Assembly: GCF_000952155.1 (NCBI RefSeq)
Contig: NZ_JYON01000016.1
Coordinates: 52,214 to 116,213 of the forward strand
DNA length: 64,000 nucleotides
Reading direction: 5' to 3'
Source of the DNA: Aliterella atlantica CENA595
GTDB lineage: Bacteria; Cyanobacteriota; Cyanobacteriia; Cyanobacteriales; Chroococcidiopsidaceae
A program made the translations under genes and the position numbers. Positions 25,994 through 34,402 of the stretch are shown here, one piece after another; position 1 is the stretch's first letter, and every line of letters begins with the position of its first letter. Below the pieces are notes generated by a model. That model saw only the letters and a list, made by a program, of their open reading frames with translations, ran no database searches and was not told where the DNA came from.

Positions 25994-27211
25994 ATGAGCA
26001 TAACAGTAAACTACGAGTACAAGCTTAAACCTTCAATGCAACAAATCAAGACTTTTGATGCATGGCTATCTACCTGCAAGAAAGTCTATAACTATGCGTT
26101 GCGCGAACGAAAGGATTGGGTTAATTCTCGTAAATCACCTGTTAATGCTTGTTCTCTAGTATCTGAATATATACTTCCTGCTGATACACCCAGACCAACT
26201 TATTACAGCCAATGCAAGGCGCTAACTTCAGCTAAGAAAAATATAACTGACCTAACTAAGCCACACATCCATGTTTTACAGCAAACATTGCGTCAACTAG
26301 AGGCAGCGTTTGTATCGATGTGGGAGCGCGGTCACGGCTTCCCTAGATTCAAGAAAAAAATGCGTTCTTTTGTCTATCCAGATGTAAAACAAAACGCAGT
26401 TGAATCAGGGAGAGTGAAGCTGCCTAAAATTGGTTGGGTAAGGATGAGAATGTCTCGCCCGTTGCCAGAGGGTTTTACTCTCAAGCAAATGAGGTTAATA
26501 AAACGTGCTTCTGGTTATTACGCCCAGCTTACTTATCAATTAGGCGTGCAAGTGCCAGACGTTCCAGTTCACGGGCATTTTTTAGGAGTAGATATTGGGC
26601 TAGACAAATACATAGCTACTAGCGACGGAGAATTAGTTTCTAGACCTCGATTTTTTAATGCACTTCACCGCGAGTTGAAATTACTGCAACGAAGACTAAA
26701 GCATAAGAAAAAAGGTTCTAGTAATTGGCTAAAACTTCAAAATAAAATAGCTAAAATCCATCAAAGAATCAATGATACCCGTAAAGATTGGCATTTTAAG
26801 TTAGCCCATAATTTATGCGACAAAGCTGGAGCAATATTTGTTGAGGATATTAACTTCAAAGCTTGGGCAAAAGGGCTATTTGGTAAACATACGCTTGATG
26901 CAGCATACGGACAATTTTTCAATATCTTGTCTCATATTTGCTGGAAACGGGATGTGTTTTTTCTCAAAGTAAACAAAGACTACACAAGTCAAATCTGCCC
27001 TAATTGTCAAACGCATACAGGTAAAAAAGACTTGAGTGAGAGAGTGCATCGTTGTGTTAGCTGTGGCTACACAACCAATAGGGATGTAGCCGCTGCTCAG
27101 GTAATCTTGCAACGTGGTATTCTTGCGGTCGGACAGCCCGTGAGTCAAATTGCTTCTGGAGACGTACTATTGGGGGCTAATAGCAATATTAGTCTAGGTA
27201 AGTGTCCGTGA
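25994..27211 (+). CDS. tnpB: TnpB RNA-guided nuclease / IS200-IS605 accessory protein
   Basis: A 405-residue TnpB. The N-terminal region (YEYKLKPSMQQIKTFDAWL...CKKVYNYAL) is typical. The RuvC triad is complete: D200 in LGVDIGLDKY, E284 in FVEDINFKAW, D364 in TNRDVAAAQVI. A four-Cys zinc ribbon (C335, C338, C354, C357) sits between the last two. TnpB proteins cut DNA guided by a reRNA (omega RNA) that overlaps the 3' end of the gene and right end of the element. ATG at 25994 is chosen because it begins the conserved domain. The catalytic set suggests an active nuclease. Confidence 0.94.
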   Translation: MSITVNYEYKLKPSMQQIKTFDAWLSTCKKVYNYALRERKDWVNSRKSPVNACSLVSEYILPADTPRPTYYSQCKALTSAKKNITDLTKPHIHVLQQTLRQLEAAFVSMWERGHGFPRFKKKMRSFVYPDVKQNAVESGRVKLPKIGWVRMRMSRPLPEGFTLKQMRLIKRASGYYAQLTYQLGVQVPDVPVHGHFLGVDIGLDKYIATSDGELVSRPRFFNALHRELKLLQRRLKHKKKGSSNWLKLQNKIAKIHQRINDTRKDWHFKLAHNLCDKAGAIFVEDINFKAWAKGLFGKHTLDAAYGQFFNILSHICWKRDVFFLKVNKDYTSQICPNCQTHTGKKDLSERVHRCVSCGYTTNRDVAAAQVILQRGILAVGQPVSQIASGDVLLGANSNISLGKCP

Positions 27212-27249
27212 GAGAAGAATCCCCTGCGTTCACGCATGGGGAGTGTCAA
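27100..27249 (+). ncRNA. Predicted reRNA (omega RNA) region of the tnpB element
   Basis: By analogy with characterised TnpB systems, the guide RNA scaffold is transcribed from the 3' end of tnpB through the right-end hairpin (27221-27241), with the guide taken from DNA just beyond 27249. The hairpin is seen; the 5' limit given here is arbitrary. Confidence 0.4.
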
Positions 27250-27322
27250 TAAAACGATCCCCAATGTGCAAATCCAAGATAGGATAGACGTTGATTTAGT
27301 GTCTACTTTTACTAAAAATATT

Positions 27323-27724
27323 ATGAAGCGCTACTGGTCACGTCTGCTTGCTTTAGTTTTGGTTGTAGTCATAGGCTTAATGGGCTGTTCGGCAAATGGC
27401 TCAAGTTCGCTTTCAGGAGATTATCGCCAAGATACCTTAAGCGTAGTCAATACTTTGAGAACTGCCCTAGATTTACCAGAAGATGACCCCAATAAAGTTG
27501 AAGCTCAAGCAGTAGCGCGAGAGACAATTAATGAATTTGCTGCTCGTTATCAAAGAGACTCATCAGTTGCCGCCCTCAATTCCTTTACTACTATGCGGAC
27601 AGCTTTAAACTCTCTAGCTGGGCATTATAGTTCTTATCCCAATCGTCCAGTACCCCAAAAGCTAAAACAACGCTTGCAACAAGAGTTTAAACAAGTTGAA
27701 GCTTCGCTTTCGCGTGGTGGTTAA
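27323..27724 (+). CDS. psb27: Photosystem II assembly lipoprotein Psb27
   Basis: A 133-residue protein with a lipoprotein signal (LLALVLVVVIGLMGC, lipobox Cys) and a mature four-helix-bundle domain: GDYRQDTLSVVNTLRTALDLPEDDP, then ETINEFAARYQRD and TTMRTALNSLAGHYSSYPNRPVPQKLKQRL. Psb27 binds the lumenal side of CP43 in photosystem II assembly and repair intermediates before the Mn cluster is attached. ATG at 27323 begins the signal peptide. The right end of the tnpB element lies only ~73 bp upstream, so the promoter region has been displaced or rebuilt. Confidence 0.96.
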   Translation: MKRYWSRLLALVLVVVIGLMGCSANGSSSLSGDYRQDTLSVVNTLRTALDLPEDDPNKVEAQAVARETINEFAARYQRDSSVAALNSFTTMRTALNSLAGHYSSYPNRPVPQKLKQRLQQEFKQVEASLSRGG

Positions 27725-27827
27725 AACAGTGACCAGTTTGTCAGTGACCAGTTACCAGGTTTAAGACGTTCGCTTGCGAACAATACTGGTCACTGGTTAC
27801 TGGTCACTGGTCACTGGTCACTGTTAA
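27725..27827. repeat. CACTGGT short tandem repeats forming a long inverted repeat
   Basis: Copies of CAGTGACCAGT on the left and ACTGGTCACTG on the right, with a TTCGC-TT-GCGAA palindrome at the centre, so the ~100 bp can fold into one long imperfect hairpin. It follows psb27 directly and may help end its transcript. The rest of the gap to 28030 holds no gene. Confidence 0.85.
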
Positions 27828-28030
27828 AAAGGATGGTTGGGAAACATAAGTGTAGCTTCAGCAGTCTGGAACAAGAGCTTGGGCAGTTGGCAGATATAAA
27901 CTGCCGAGTAGCTAAACGATCGCTAGGGCAAGCAACAGCCAAAAATCAGCAAGTAGTTTATGCTAGCTCTGGCGATCGCTAAATTTACCGAACGCGGATA
28001 ACTTCTGTCTTTAATTTATTGCTTTTGGGC

Positions 28031-29590
28031 ATGACCAACCATTCTATCCAATTTAAAAAATCAAAATTAGCTGGGCGCAGGGCGATCGCTGCTGTTATCG
28101 CTGGTAGCTTAATTAGCGCCAATGGAGTTAAGCCAACCTTTGCTCAAACAAATGCTTATTGCCAGTTTTCAGCAGCAGCAATGCAGGAAAAAGAAAGTTT
28201 ACGTCAATCTGCATTAAAAGGCGATCGAGACGCTCAAAATCGCTATCAAGACCTGCTAAATCGACACGCGCAGCAACTTCAACAGTGCCGCAGTAAGACT
28301 TGGCCCCAAAATCAATCTATTTGGTTGCGCCTGTATCCTTGCGACTTGCAGCCAGGAATGCTAGACAAAATCATGGATCGAATTGTCGATCGGGGCTACA
28401 ACAAAGTTTATATCGAAGTTTTTGCCGACGGACAGGTATTGTTGCCTGCGGCAGCGAATGCGACAGCATGGCCCTCAGTAATCCGTACGCCAGGCACAGA
28501 AAGAGTAGATTTGCTGGCTCAAGCCATCCAAAAAGGACACCAGCGGGGCTTAAAGGTATATGCTTGGATGTTTATGATGAACTTTGGCTACTCCTACGGA
28601 CAACGTAGCGATCGCCAGTCGGTGTTAGCGCGAAACGGCAAAGGAGAAACGAGTTTATATTTCGTCGACAACGAAAGCCAAGTATTTATCGATCCTTACA
28701 ACATCCAAGCCAAAAGAGACTATTACAAATTAGTTAACGAAATCGTGCGCCGCCGACCAGATGGCGTGTTATTCGATTACGTCCGCTATCCACGCGGGTT
28801 AGGCGCTAATTCAGTCATTACCAAAGTGCAAGACTTATGGATTTATGGCGATGCAGCCAGGCAAGCTTTATTAAAACGCGCCAACAACTCCAAAGGGCTA
28901 GATTTGATCGCGCGTTACTCTCGCAAAGGGTCAATATCAGTGGCAGATGTAGCCGCCGTAGATAGCCAATATCCCCAAGAAAGCGAACCGATGTGGCAAG
29001 GACGCACCCTACCTTCGCCTCCTCCGTCACCATCACCTACCCTAGTAGATGCCGCCTCGCCAGCATCAAAATCAACTGCTGCGCCTGTACTGAGTGCCGC
29101 CCAAAAACAACCCAGGTTGCAATGGGAGTTGTGGCAATTAAGCGTCGCTCACGCTATTCAAGGCATATTAGACTTTTTAGCAGTAGCAGCTTGGCCCGTA
29201 CAGAGACAAGGAATTAAAGCAGGAGCGGTATTTTTTCCTGATGCCAATCAAACTATCGGTCAAGGCTACGACTCGCGCTTGCAACCTTGGCATCGATTTC
29301 CCCCAAGTTTAGAGTGGCACGCAATGTCTTATGCCAATTGCGGTAATACCAAGTGCATTACCGCTTTAGTTCAGCGCGTAGTTCAGCAAGCACCAGCAAA
29401 CGTGCAAATTGTACCTGCGATCGCTGGAGTCTGGGGCAAAACAATTAGCAATCGTCCTTCTTTAGAAGCACAGATGCAAGCAATTCGCCAAACTACACCG
29501 CAAGTTAACAGCGTCAGTCACTTTGCCTTTTCTTGGCAAGAACCGCAGTTAGATAGCGAGCGGAAGTCTTGCCGCAACCGCTCTTTATAA
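28031..29590 (+). CDS. Family 10-like glycosylhydrolase (GHL10 type), exported
   Basis: A 519-residue protein with a signal peptide (~residues 18-40, ending PTFAQ) and a TIM-barrel-like domain. The domain has WLRLYPCDLQPGMLDKIMDRIVDRGYN, VYIEVFADGQVLLP, GLKVYAWMFMMNFGY and PDGVLFDYVRYPRG, a pattern typical of GHL10/YngK-like putative glycoside hydrolases. A Pro/Ser-rich spacer (~335-365) interrupts the barrel before a C-terminal part with WHAMSYANCG and FAFSW. ATG at 28031 is preferred to an in-frame TTG four codons earlier. It probably acts on an extracellular polysaccharide or peptidoglycan. Substrate unknown. Confidence 0.85.
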   Translation: MTNHSIQFKKSKLAGRRAIAAVIAGSLISANGVKPTFAQTNAYCQFSAAAMQEKESLRQSALKGDRDAQNRYQDLLNRHAQQLQQCRSKTWPQNQSIWLRLYPCDLQPGMLDKIMDRIVDRGYNKVYIEVFADGQVLLPAAANATAWPSVIRTPGTERVDLLAQAIQKGHQRGLKVYAWMFMMNFGYSYGQRSDRQSVLARNGKGETSLYFVDNESQVFIDPYNIQAKRDYYKLVNEIVRRRPDGVLFDYVRYPRGLGANSVITKVQDLWIYGDAARQALLKRANNSKGLDLIARYSRKGSISVADVAAVDSQYPQESEPMWQGRTLPSPPPSPSPTLVDAASPASKSTAAPVLSAAQKQPRLQWELWQLSVAHAIQGILDFLAVAAWPVQRQGIKAGAVFFPDANQTIGQGYDSRLQPWHRFPPSLEWHAMSYANCGNTKCITALVQRVVQQAPANVQIVPAIAGVWGKTISNRPSLEAQMQAIRQTTPQVNSVSHFAFSWQEPQLDSERKSCRNRSL

Positions 29591-29655
29591 ACAGTGACCA
29601 GTGACCAGTGACCAGTTAAAGAATTATTAGTTTAGTTGCTGAACTGGTCGCTGTT
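29591..29655. repeat. CAGTGACCAGT tandem/inverted repeat between convergent genes
   Basis: Three direct ACCAGTG copies followed 35 bp later by ACTGGTCGCTGTT, giving an imperfect hairpin between the convergent hydrolase and response-regulator genes. It belongs to the same heptamer family seen at 21262-21306, 25819-25835, 27725-27827, 36517-36545 and 60690-60705. Confidence 0.8.
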
Positions 29656-29662
29656 TGCTTCT

Positions 29663-31234
29663 TTAAAGGGCAATCTCCTGGGGTTCGTCTACAGCACATG
29701 ATAGGTGCTTGGAGATTGTTGATAGTAGACTTTCGGCTTTGATTGGCTTGCTCATATAGTCGGAAGAACCGACAACTTTGGCGCGGACGCGATCGATGAT
29801 GTTGCTAGTTAAAATGACAATCGGTGTATTGCTAAAACTAGGAATCTTTCGCAAACGAGCGCAGATTTCGTAGCCGTTGAGATTGGGCATGACTAAATCT
29901 AAGAAGATTAAATCTGGCTTGCGATTTAATAATGTTGCTAGCGCCCTAAGCGGATCTTCGACGGCAATAAATTGATAGCCTGCCTCTGTGACAATCTTTT
30001 CCATCGTTTGACAAACCAAGCGACTGTCATCAATACAAGCTATTAATGGTTGCTCAAAGCTAAGTTGCGGTGTTGATGGGGGAGAAGCAATTAGACTTGG
30101 CAGGTCGACAATATCGACCAACTCCACTACGCCTGACTGAATATAAGGTAAGAGCGAAGAAGTAATTTCTATAACTTGGCGCTTCATAAGTACGGCTAAA
30201 TCGCGCAGACTGTGCTGCCCGTTTAGTAATACTGTTAACTGACGATAGGCGGCGGCAGAAGTCTTTTGCTGTAAGTCTTCTGGGCGCTTGATAATTGGCG
30301 CTTGGTTAGGCGATATCTCGCTAAATTTAGCATTTTGCCAGACTTGCCAGCTTTTTCTAGCAGCCAAAGTCGCAACATCGGCATCGATTAATAGTAATTG
30401 CGCTGTTAAAGGTGCTTCTGGCTTAATTTGATAACTCGCTTGCCCCGCTTGCATACTGTCAAATAGCACTTCAGCAACAATTGCCCCGATTACTTGGCTT
30501 GCTTGTTCGCGGTTAATTAGCTCTTGCTTCAACCACAAATTTAGTGTTTGGTATTCCCAAGCCGAGCCGGAAAGCTCTGTAGGTAGATTTAACTTATCTA
30601 GTTTAATTTGCGGGCAATAAGTCGATACATTTCTCTGCCAGCGCCTCATCGGATGCGTGCCGCCTGTAGCGTACAAAATTCGCCCCAAATAAAAGTAAAA
30701 TGACCATTCTTTAGGGTCGCCTTTGACTAATAATTGTCCTGTAAACTGCGATTGCTTAAGCGCGGCAAACTGATTGTCAAATACAGCAGTATTGATATAT
30801 TTAGGTTTATTAGTTAGACTTTGGCGTAATTCCTCTAACTTTTTTTCTGATTGCCTGACATTGGCAGCTTGCCTTTCTAACCTTGTCGCGATCGCCGATA
30901 ATAATTCACTAGCTGTAAAGGGTTTAGTTAAATAGTCATCTGCTCCTAATTGCATTCCTTGGCGCAAGTCACCTTTATCAGCTTTAGCAGTCAAAAAAAT
31001 AAACGGAATTGTGGCTGTAATTGGCTCTTTTCGCAGTAATTTTAAAACTTCATAGCCATCGAGTTCTGGCATCATCACATCGCAAATAATTAAGTCAGGT
31101 TTGCGATCCCATGCCCAAGTAACGCCCACATGACCGTTTTCCGCGCCAATAGCATCGAACCCTTCAGCCTCTAACAAATCTAAAATATTCTCTCTAACTA
31201 ACTGTTCGTCTTCAATTACTAAAATTTTTGTCAT
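29663..31234 (-). CDS. REC-PATAN-REC response regulator
   Basis: A 523-residue protein with two receiver domains around a central PATAN-type (DUF4388) domain. REC1 (residues 1-~120) has IEDE, phospho-acceptor Asp in LIICDVMMPELDGYE and Lys in YLTKPF. The middle (~150-390) begins FAALKQSQFTGQLLVKG with the FYLGRILYATGG motif, as in PilG/PixG-like regulators. REC2 (~400-520) has CIDDSR, LIFLDLVMPNLNGYE and YMSKPI. There is no DNA-binding output domain. The stop-to-start distance from the upstream transporter-kinase gene is 4 nt, so they should form a pair. PATAN domains bind partner proteins in phototaxis-type pathways. The output here is unknown. Confidence 0.9.
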   Translation of the reverse strand: MTKILVIEDEQLVRENILDLLEAEGFDAIGAENGHVGVTWAWDRKPDLIICDVMMPELDGYEVLKLLRKEPITATIPFIFLTAKADKGDLRQGMQLGADDYLTKPFTASELLSAIATRLERQAANVRQSEKKLEELRQSLTNKPKYINTAVFDNQFAALKQSQFTGQLLVKGDPKEWSFYFYLGRILYATGGTHPMRRWQRNVSTYCPQIKLDKLNLPTELSGSAWEYQTLNLWLKQELINREQASQVIGAIVAEVLFDSMQAGQASYQIKPEAPLTAQLLLIDADVATLAARKSWQVWQNAKFSEISPNQAPIIKRPEDLQQKTSAAAYRQLTVLLNGQHSLRDLAVLMKRQVIEITSSLLPYIQSGVVELVDIVDLPSLIASPPSTPQLSFEQPLIACIDDSRLVCQTMEKIVTEAGYQFIAVEDPLRALATLLNRKPDLIFLDLVMPNLNGYEICARLRKIPSFSNTPIVILTSNIIDRVRAKVVGSSDYMSKPIKAESLLSTISKHLSCAVDEPQEIAL

Positions 31235-31238
31235 TGTC

Positions 31239-34202
31239 TTATATCGGTTGATTAAATGGAAGATTGACTGTAAAAGTTGTCCCTACTCCAACTTCACTTT
31301 CGACGGCAATTTTGCCTGCGTGTAAGTCTACTGACTTCTTGACAATTGCAAGCCCCAACCCCGTACCGGAGATCGTGCCTACATTGCTAGCGCGATGAAA
31401 TGAGTCAAATAAATTAGGTAAATCGGCAGTAGGAATACCAATTCCAGCATCTCGAACGCGGAAAGTAAGTGTCTGCCCATCGCAAGTCAAATCAAACTTA
31501 ACTGGGCTGCCTTGGGGAGAATATTTCACAGCGTTTGAAAGTAGATTGCTCAAAATATGTCGGAGCAATTTTTCATCTAAATAAGCATGGGGTAAGGCGA
31601 ACTGGTTATCAAAAATAATTTGGCGATCGCGGTTGCTAATTTGAATTTCATCTACTAACTCATTGCAAAATTTAGTTAAATCTAATTGAAGTGGCTTAAA
31701 CTCTAGTTTTCCCGCTTCTGCCTTGCCAATTAACAATACATCATTTAAAAGTTGGGTCATTTGTTTGACAGCAACTTGAATTCTAATTAAATGCTGCTGT
31801 TTCTTCTCTTCAGCCCATTTGTGTCCATACTTTTCTATTAACTCGGCTGAAGACAGAATTGTAGTTAATGGCGTGCGAAATTCGTGAGAAGTCATAGTCA
31901 CAAAGCGTGACTTTAGTTCGCTTAGTTCCTTCTCTTTTACCAAAGCGTGGCGCATATCTGCTTCTGCTTGTTTGCGTTGGGTAATGTTGCGGACAATTGC
32001 CATTACTTCGTTTTCATTACTAACAACAACGCGTGCCTCATAATGGTGCGATCGCTCATCGAATGTTAAATGATGTTCAAAAATTTGCACTTCATTAGTA
32101 GAAAATGCTTTTTGAATGCAATTACGGGCGCAATGGGCTAATTCAGGCGGTAATACTTCTTCAATGTGTTTGCCTACAACCTTGCTGATCGGCAAAGGAA
32201 AATAATTTTTTGGGGCTTTGAGGCTAATAATAATTCCATCAACCCTAACGCGGAAAATAACATCAGGAATGGCATTAACTAAGGCGCGATTGATCGCTAG
32301 GCTAGAGCGCAATGATGCTTCCGATCGCTTGCGCTCGGTAATATCTCTTAAAATTGCTACATATTCGGGAAACTGTTGCGGCGATGGTTGAGAAAGAGTT
32401 AATTCTAAAATCCGGCTGCGAGCCAGTTTAAGGATCTGTTCGCTGCGATTTTCCCATTGCTGCGGCTGCCCTACTAAATTGGGGAAAAAATCATGCAGGT
32501 TTCGCCCAATTAAGTGCTGGAAACTTGTTTGAAAAAGCTCCTCTGCAGCGGGATTAATTTGGCGAATAATCCCACTTGCTTCTAGAACTAAAATGGTGTC
32601 GGGAATTGTATCTAGAGCAGCAGTTAATAAATTTTTTGCTTCCAGCCGAGCTTTATCAATAGCGGCAATTTGGGGTAATGTCGTCCAGCAAGCGATCGCC
32701 ATTGCCACAAAAGACAGCGTTACTAGCAAAATTATTAAAAGATTGATCCGCTTTTGATCGATGGTGTTATTCAACTGGCTGCTAATCAACCAGCCGATAG
32801 TAGTAGCGCTACATACCAAGATAATCAAAACAATTGCTTGCAGCGCGACAACATCTTTGAACTTATTTCCCCAAAAGTCGAAGCGCAGATTGAGCCACCA
32901 CTGAGGTTGAAATGGGGGAAATTTTAGTTGCCGGATGGCAGCATCGCTAACTAATATAACTACTGGAAATAACATCCCACCGACTAAATCGCGCCAATCC
33001 CAAGCTAAACCGCCGACGACAAAGACAACTGCCTCTAATAGCAAAAAAGCTAGTGACAACTCAGCGAATCGGGCTGCTTTTGAAGTTCGATGCAACCACA
33101 ATCCTAAATGCAGCCCCATAATCGAAATCAAGTAACTCGTGCCTGCTACTAAGACAATTTGAGTTAGATCGCCCCAAGCCAAACACAGCAAGCTAATAAG
33201 CAATGTAAAAGCTAACGCTGGTGCTAGCACTCCTTGAGGAGAAACAACCGTAAATACAGGCGCTAGCTGCTTATCTAGAGCAAGTTGGTACAAAATGCGC
33301 GGCGAGTTAGCAACGGCAGTAGCGCAACTGAGCAAACAGGAAAAAGAAATTAATAGCGTGACGAGAAACGAAGCTGCATTGCCCCAAAAAGGTTGAGACG
33401 CTTGAAATAAATTTAAAAATGTGTTGTCAGAAGTTGAATTAGGAGCTAAAGATAGCAGTACCCAAGAACCGCCCAGAAATACTAGGGGAATTAGCCAAGC
33501 AGCCACAGTCAAAAACTGCAATGTCTTATCGGGGCGTTGGCTATCGCCGACAAAAGAAGACGCAGTTTCGCAAGCATAAACTGAATAGGTGGCAACAAAG
33601 AACCATTTTGCCCACGTGCCAAAGCTAAGATGCTCGGTATTAGGTACAGGAACGATCGCATTGATAGCTACCCACCCCATACCTTGCAAGCAAAATGCTA
33701 AGACAAACGCGATCGCCGGAATCAGAAAAAATAAATGTAATATTGCTAAAGCCCGACTGCCGCTAAACGCCACAATAAAAGCGATCGCCGTAAACCCGAT
33801 TTTGAGTAAAGTTTCTGGGCAGCTAATGCCCAAGGGCGCTAAGTTTACTTTAATTAATTCAGTCAGAATAATTGCATATATTGCTGGCGCTGCTGCCCAA
33901 CTAAAAAAGTAGGCGATCGCTACGTATCGCCCTAAGTTAGAACCTAATAGCCTTGCAGCGTAGTTAGGCGTTCCTCCAGCGATGTCTTGCCACTGCTTGC
34001 CTAGCTGTTGGACTTGCAGGTTGAGCATGACCGAAATAACTACCCCAGGCAACCAAACTAAAATAGCTTTGCTTCCTAGAGCCGCATGAATTGCGGGTGC
34101 TGTACCGATCCAGCCTACATGACCTGTTAGACCAAAGCCCCAAGTTTGAAGAGAACTTAAAGTTCTTGGCAGTAATGCGGAGGTGCGCTGATATTTATCC
34201 AC
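31239..34202 (-). CDS. APC-type amino-acid permease fused to PAS-PAS histidine kinase
   Basis: A 987-residue fusion. Residues ~15-430 are a complete APC-superfamily (amino-acid/polyamine permease) domain with about 12 membrane helices and the N-terminal GFGLTGHVGWIGTAPAI loop. Two more helices (~455-515) lead to PAS1 (~530-635), PAS2 (~645-755), HisKA with FVTMTSHEFRTPLTTI (phospho-acceptor His) and HATPase_c with NLLSNAVKY, DAGIGIP and GTGLGL boxes. It is like the SLC5-kinase CbrA in concept but with a different transporter family. The kinase likely responds to substrate binding or flux. It is followed by a REC-PATAN-REC gene after 4 nt and is divergent from a histidine decarboxylase-like gene. 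The substrate is not known. Confidence 0.92.
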   Translation of the reverse strand: MDKYQRTSALLPRTLSSLQTWGFGLTGHVGWIGTAPAIHAALGSKAILVWLPGVVISVMLNLQVQQLGKQWQDIAGGTPNYAARLLGSNLGRYVAIAYFFSWAAAPAIYAIILTELIKVNLAPLGISCPETLLKIGFTAIAFIVAFSGSRALAILHLFFLIPAIAFVLAFCLQGMGWVAINAIVPVPNTEHLSFGTWAKWFFVATYSVYACETASSFVGDSQRPDKTLQFLTVAAWLIPLVFLGGSWVLLSLAPNSTSDNTFLNLFQASQPFWGNAASFLVTLLISFSCLLSCATAVANSPRILYQLALDKQLAPVFTVVSPQGVLAPALAFTLLISLLCLAWGDLTQIVLVAGTSYLISIMGLHLGLWLHRTSKAARFAELSLAFLLLEAVVFVVGGLAWDWRDLVGGMLFPVVILVSDAAIRQLKFPPFQPQWWLNLRFDFWGNKFKDVVALQAIVLIILVCSATTIGWLISSQLNNTIDQKRINLLIILLVTLSFVAMAIACWTTLPQIAAIDKARLEAKNLLTAALDTIPDTILVLEASGIIRQINPAAEELFQTSFQHLIGRNLHDFFPNLVGQPQQWENRSEQILKLARSRILELTLSQPSPQQFPEYVAILRDITERKRSEASLRSSLAINRALVNAIPDVIFRVRVDGIIISLKAPKNYFPLPISKVVGKHIEEVLPPELAHCARNCIQKAFSTNEVQIFEHHLTFDERSHHYEARVVVSNENEVMAIVRNITQRKQAEADMRHALVKEKELSELKSRFVTMTSHEFRTPLTTILSSAELIEKYGHKWAEEKKQQHLIRIQVAVKQMTQLLNDVLLIGKAEAGKLEFKPLQLDLTKFCNELVDEIQISNRDRQIIFDNQFALPHAYLDEKLLRHILSNLLSNAVKYSPQGSPVKFDLTCDGQTLTFRVRDAGIGIPTADLPNLFDSFHRASNVGTISGTGLGLAIVKKSVDLHAGKIAVESEVGVGTTFTVNLPFNQPI

Positions 34203-34402
34203 ATGAATTTAGGGCGTTTGCCTTTTTTCTCGAATTAAAAGTTATTGCTATTTAGATCGATACCTTAACTTTTGTTGCCAAACTACCGCATAAATACTGA
34301 CATTATTGTTAAGCGATATTATTTATTCCGCGATGTCTCGGAAGCGTAATTATATTTTTTTCGTAAAGATTAGCCGTTAATACAATCTAGGCGAATAAAA
34401 AT

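Larger units (their letters stand above)
25919..27249 (+). mobile_element. tnpB-only IS200/IS605-type insertion element
   Basis: Left end: a 7-bp subterminal hairpin GGCGATT/AATCGCC at 25933-25948, preceded at 25914-25918 by TTTAT (possible target/TAM). Right end: hairpin CCCCTGCG-TTCA-CGCATGGGG at 27221-27241, then GTGTCAA with a likely cleavage TCAA at 27246-27249. A single gene (tnpB) fills the interior and no Y1 transposase gene (tnpA) is present, so movement would need TnpA in trans. Boundaries are inferred from hairpins, not from an empty site. Confidence 0.75.

Noticed and set aside
27725..27827. CACTGGT repeats as a CRISPR or phage attachment array
   Set aside because: The unit is 7 bp with no spacers and recurs at several gene ends; it is a short tandem repeat family.
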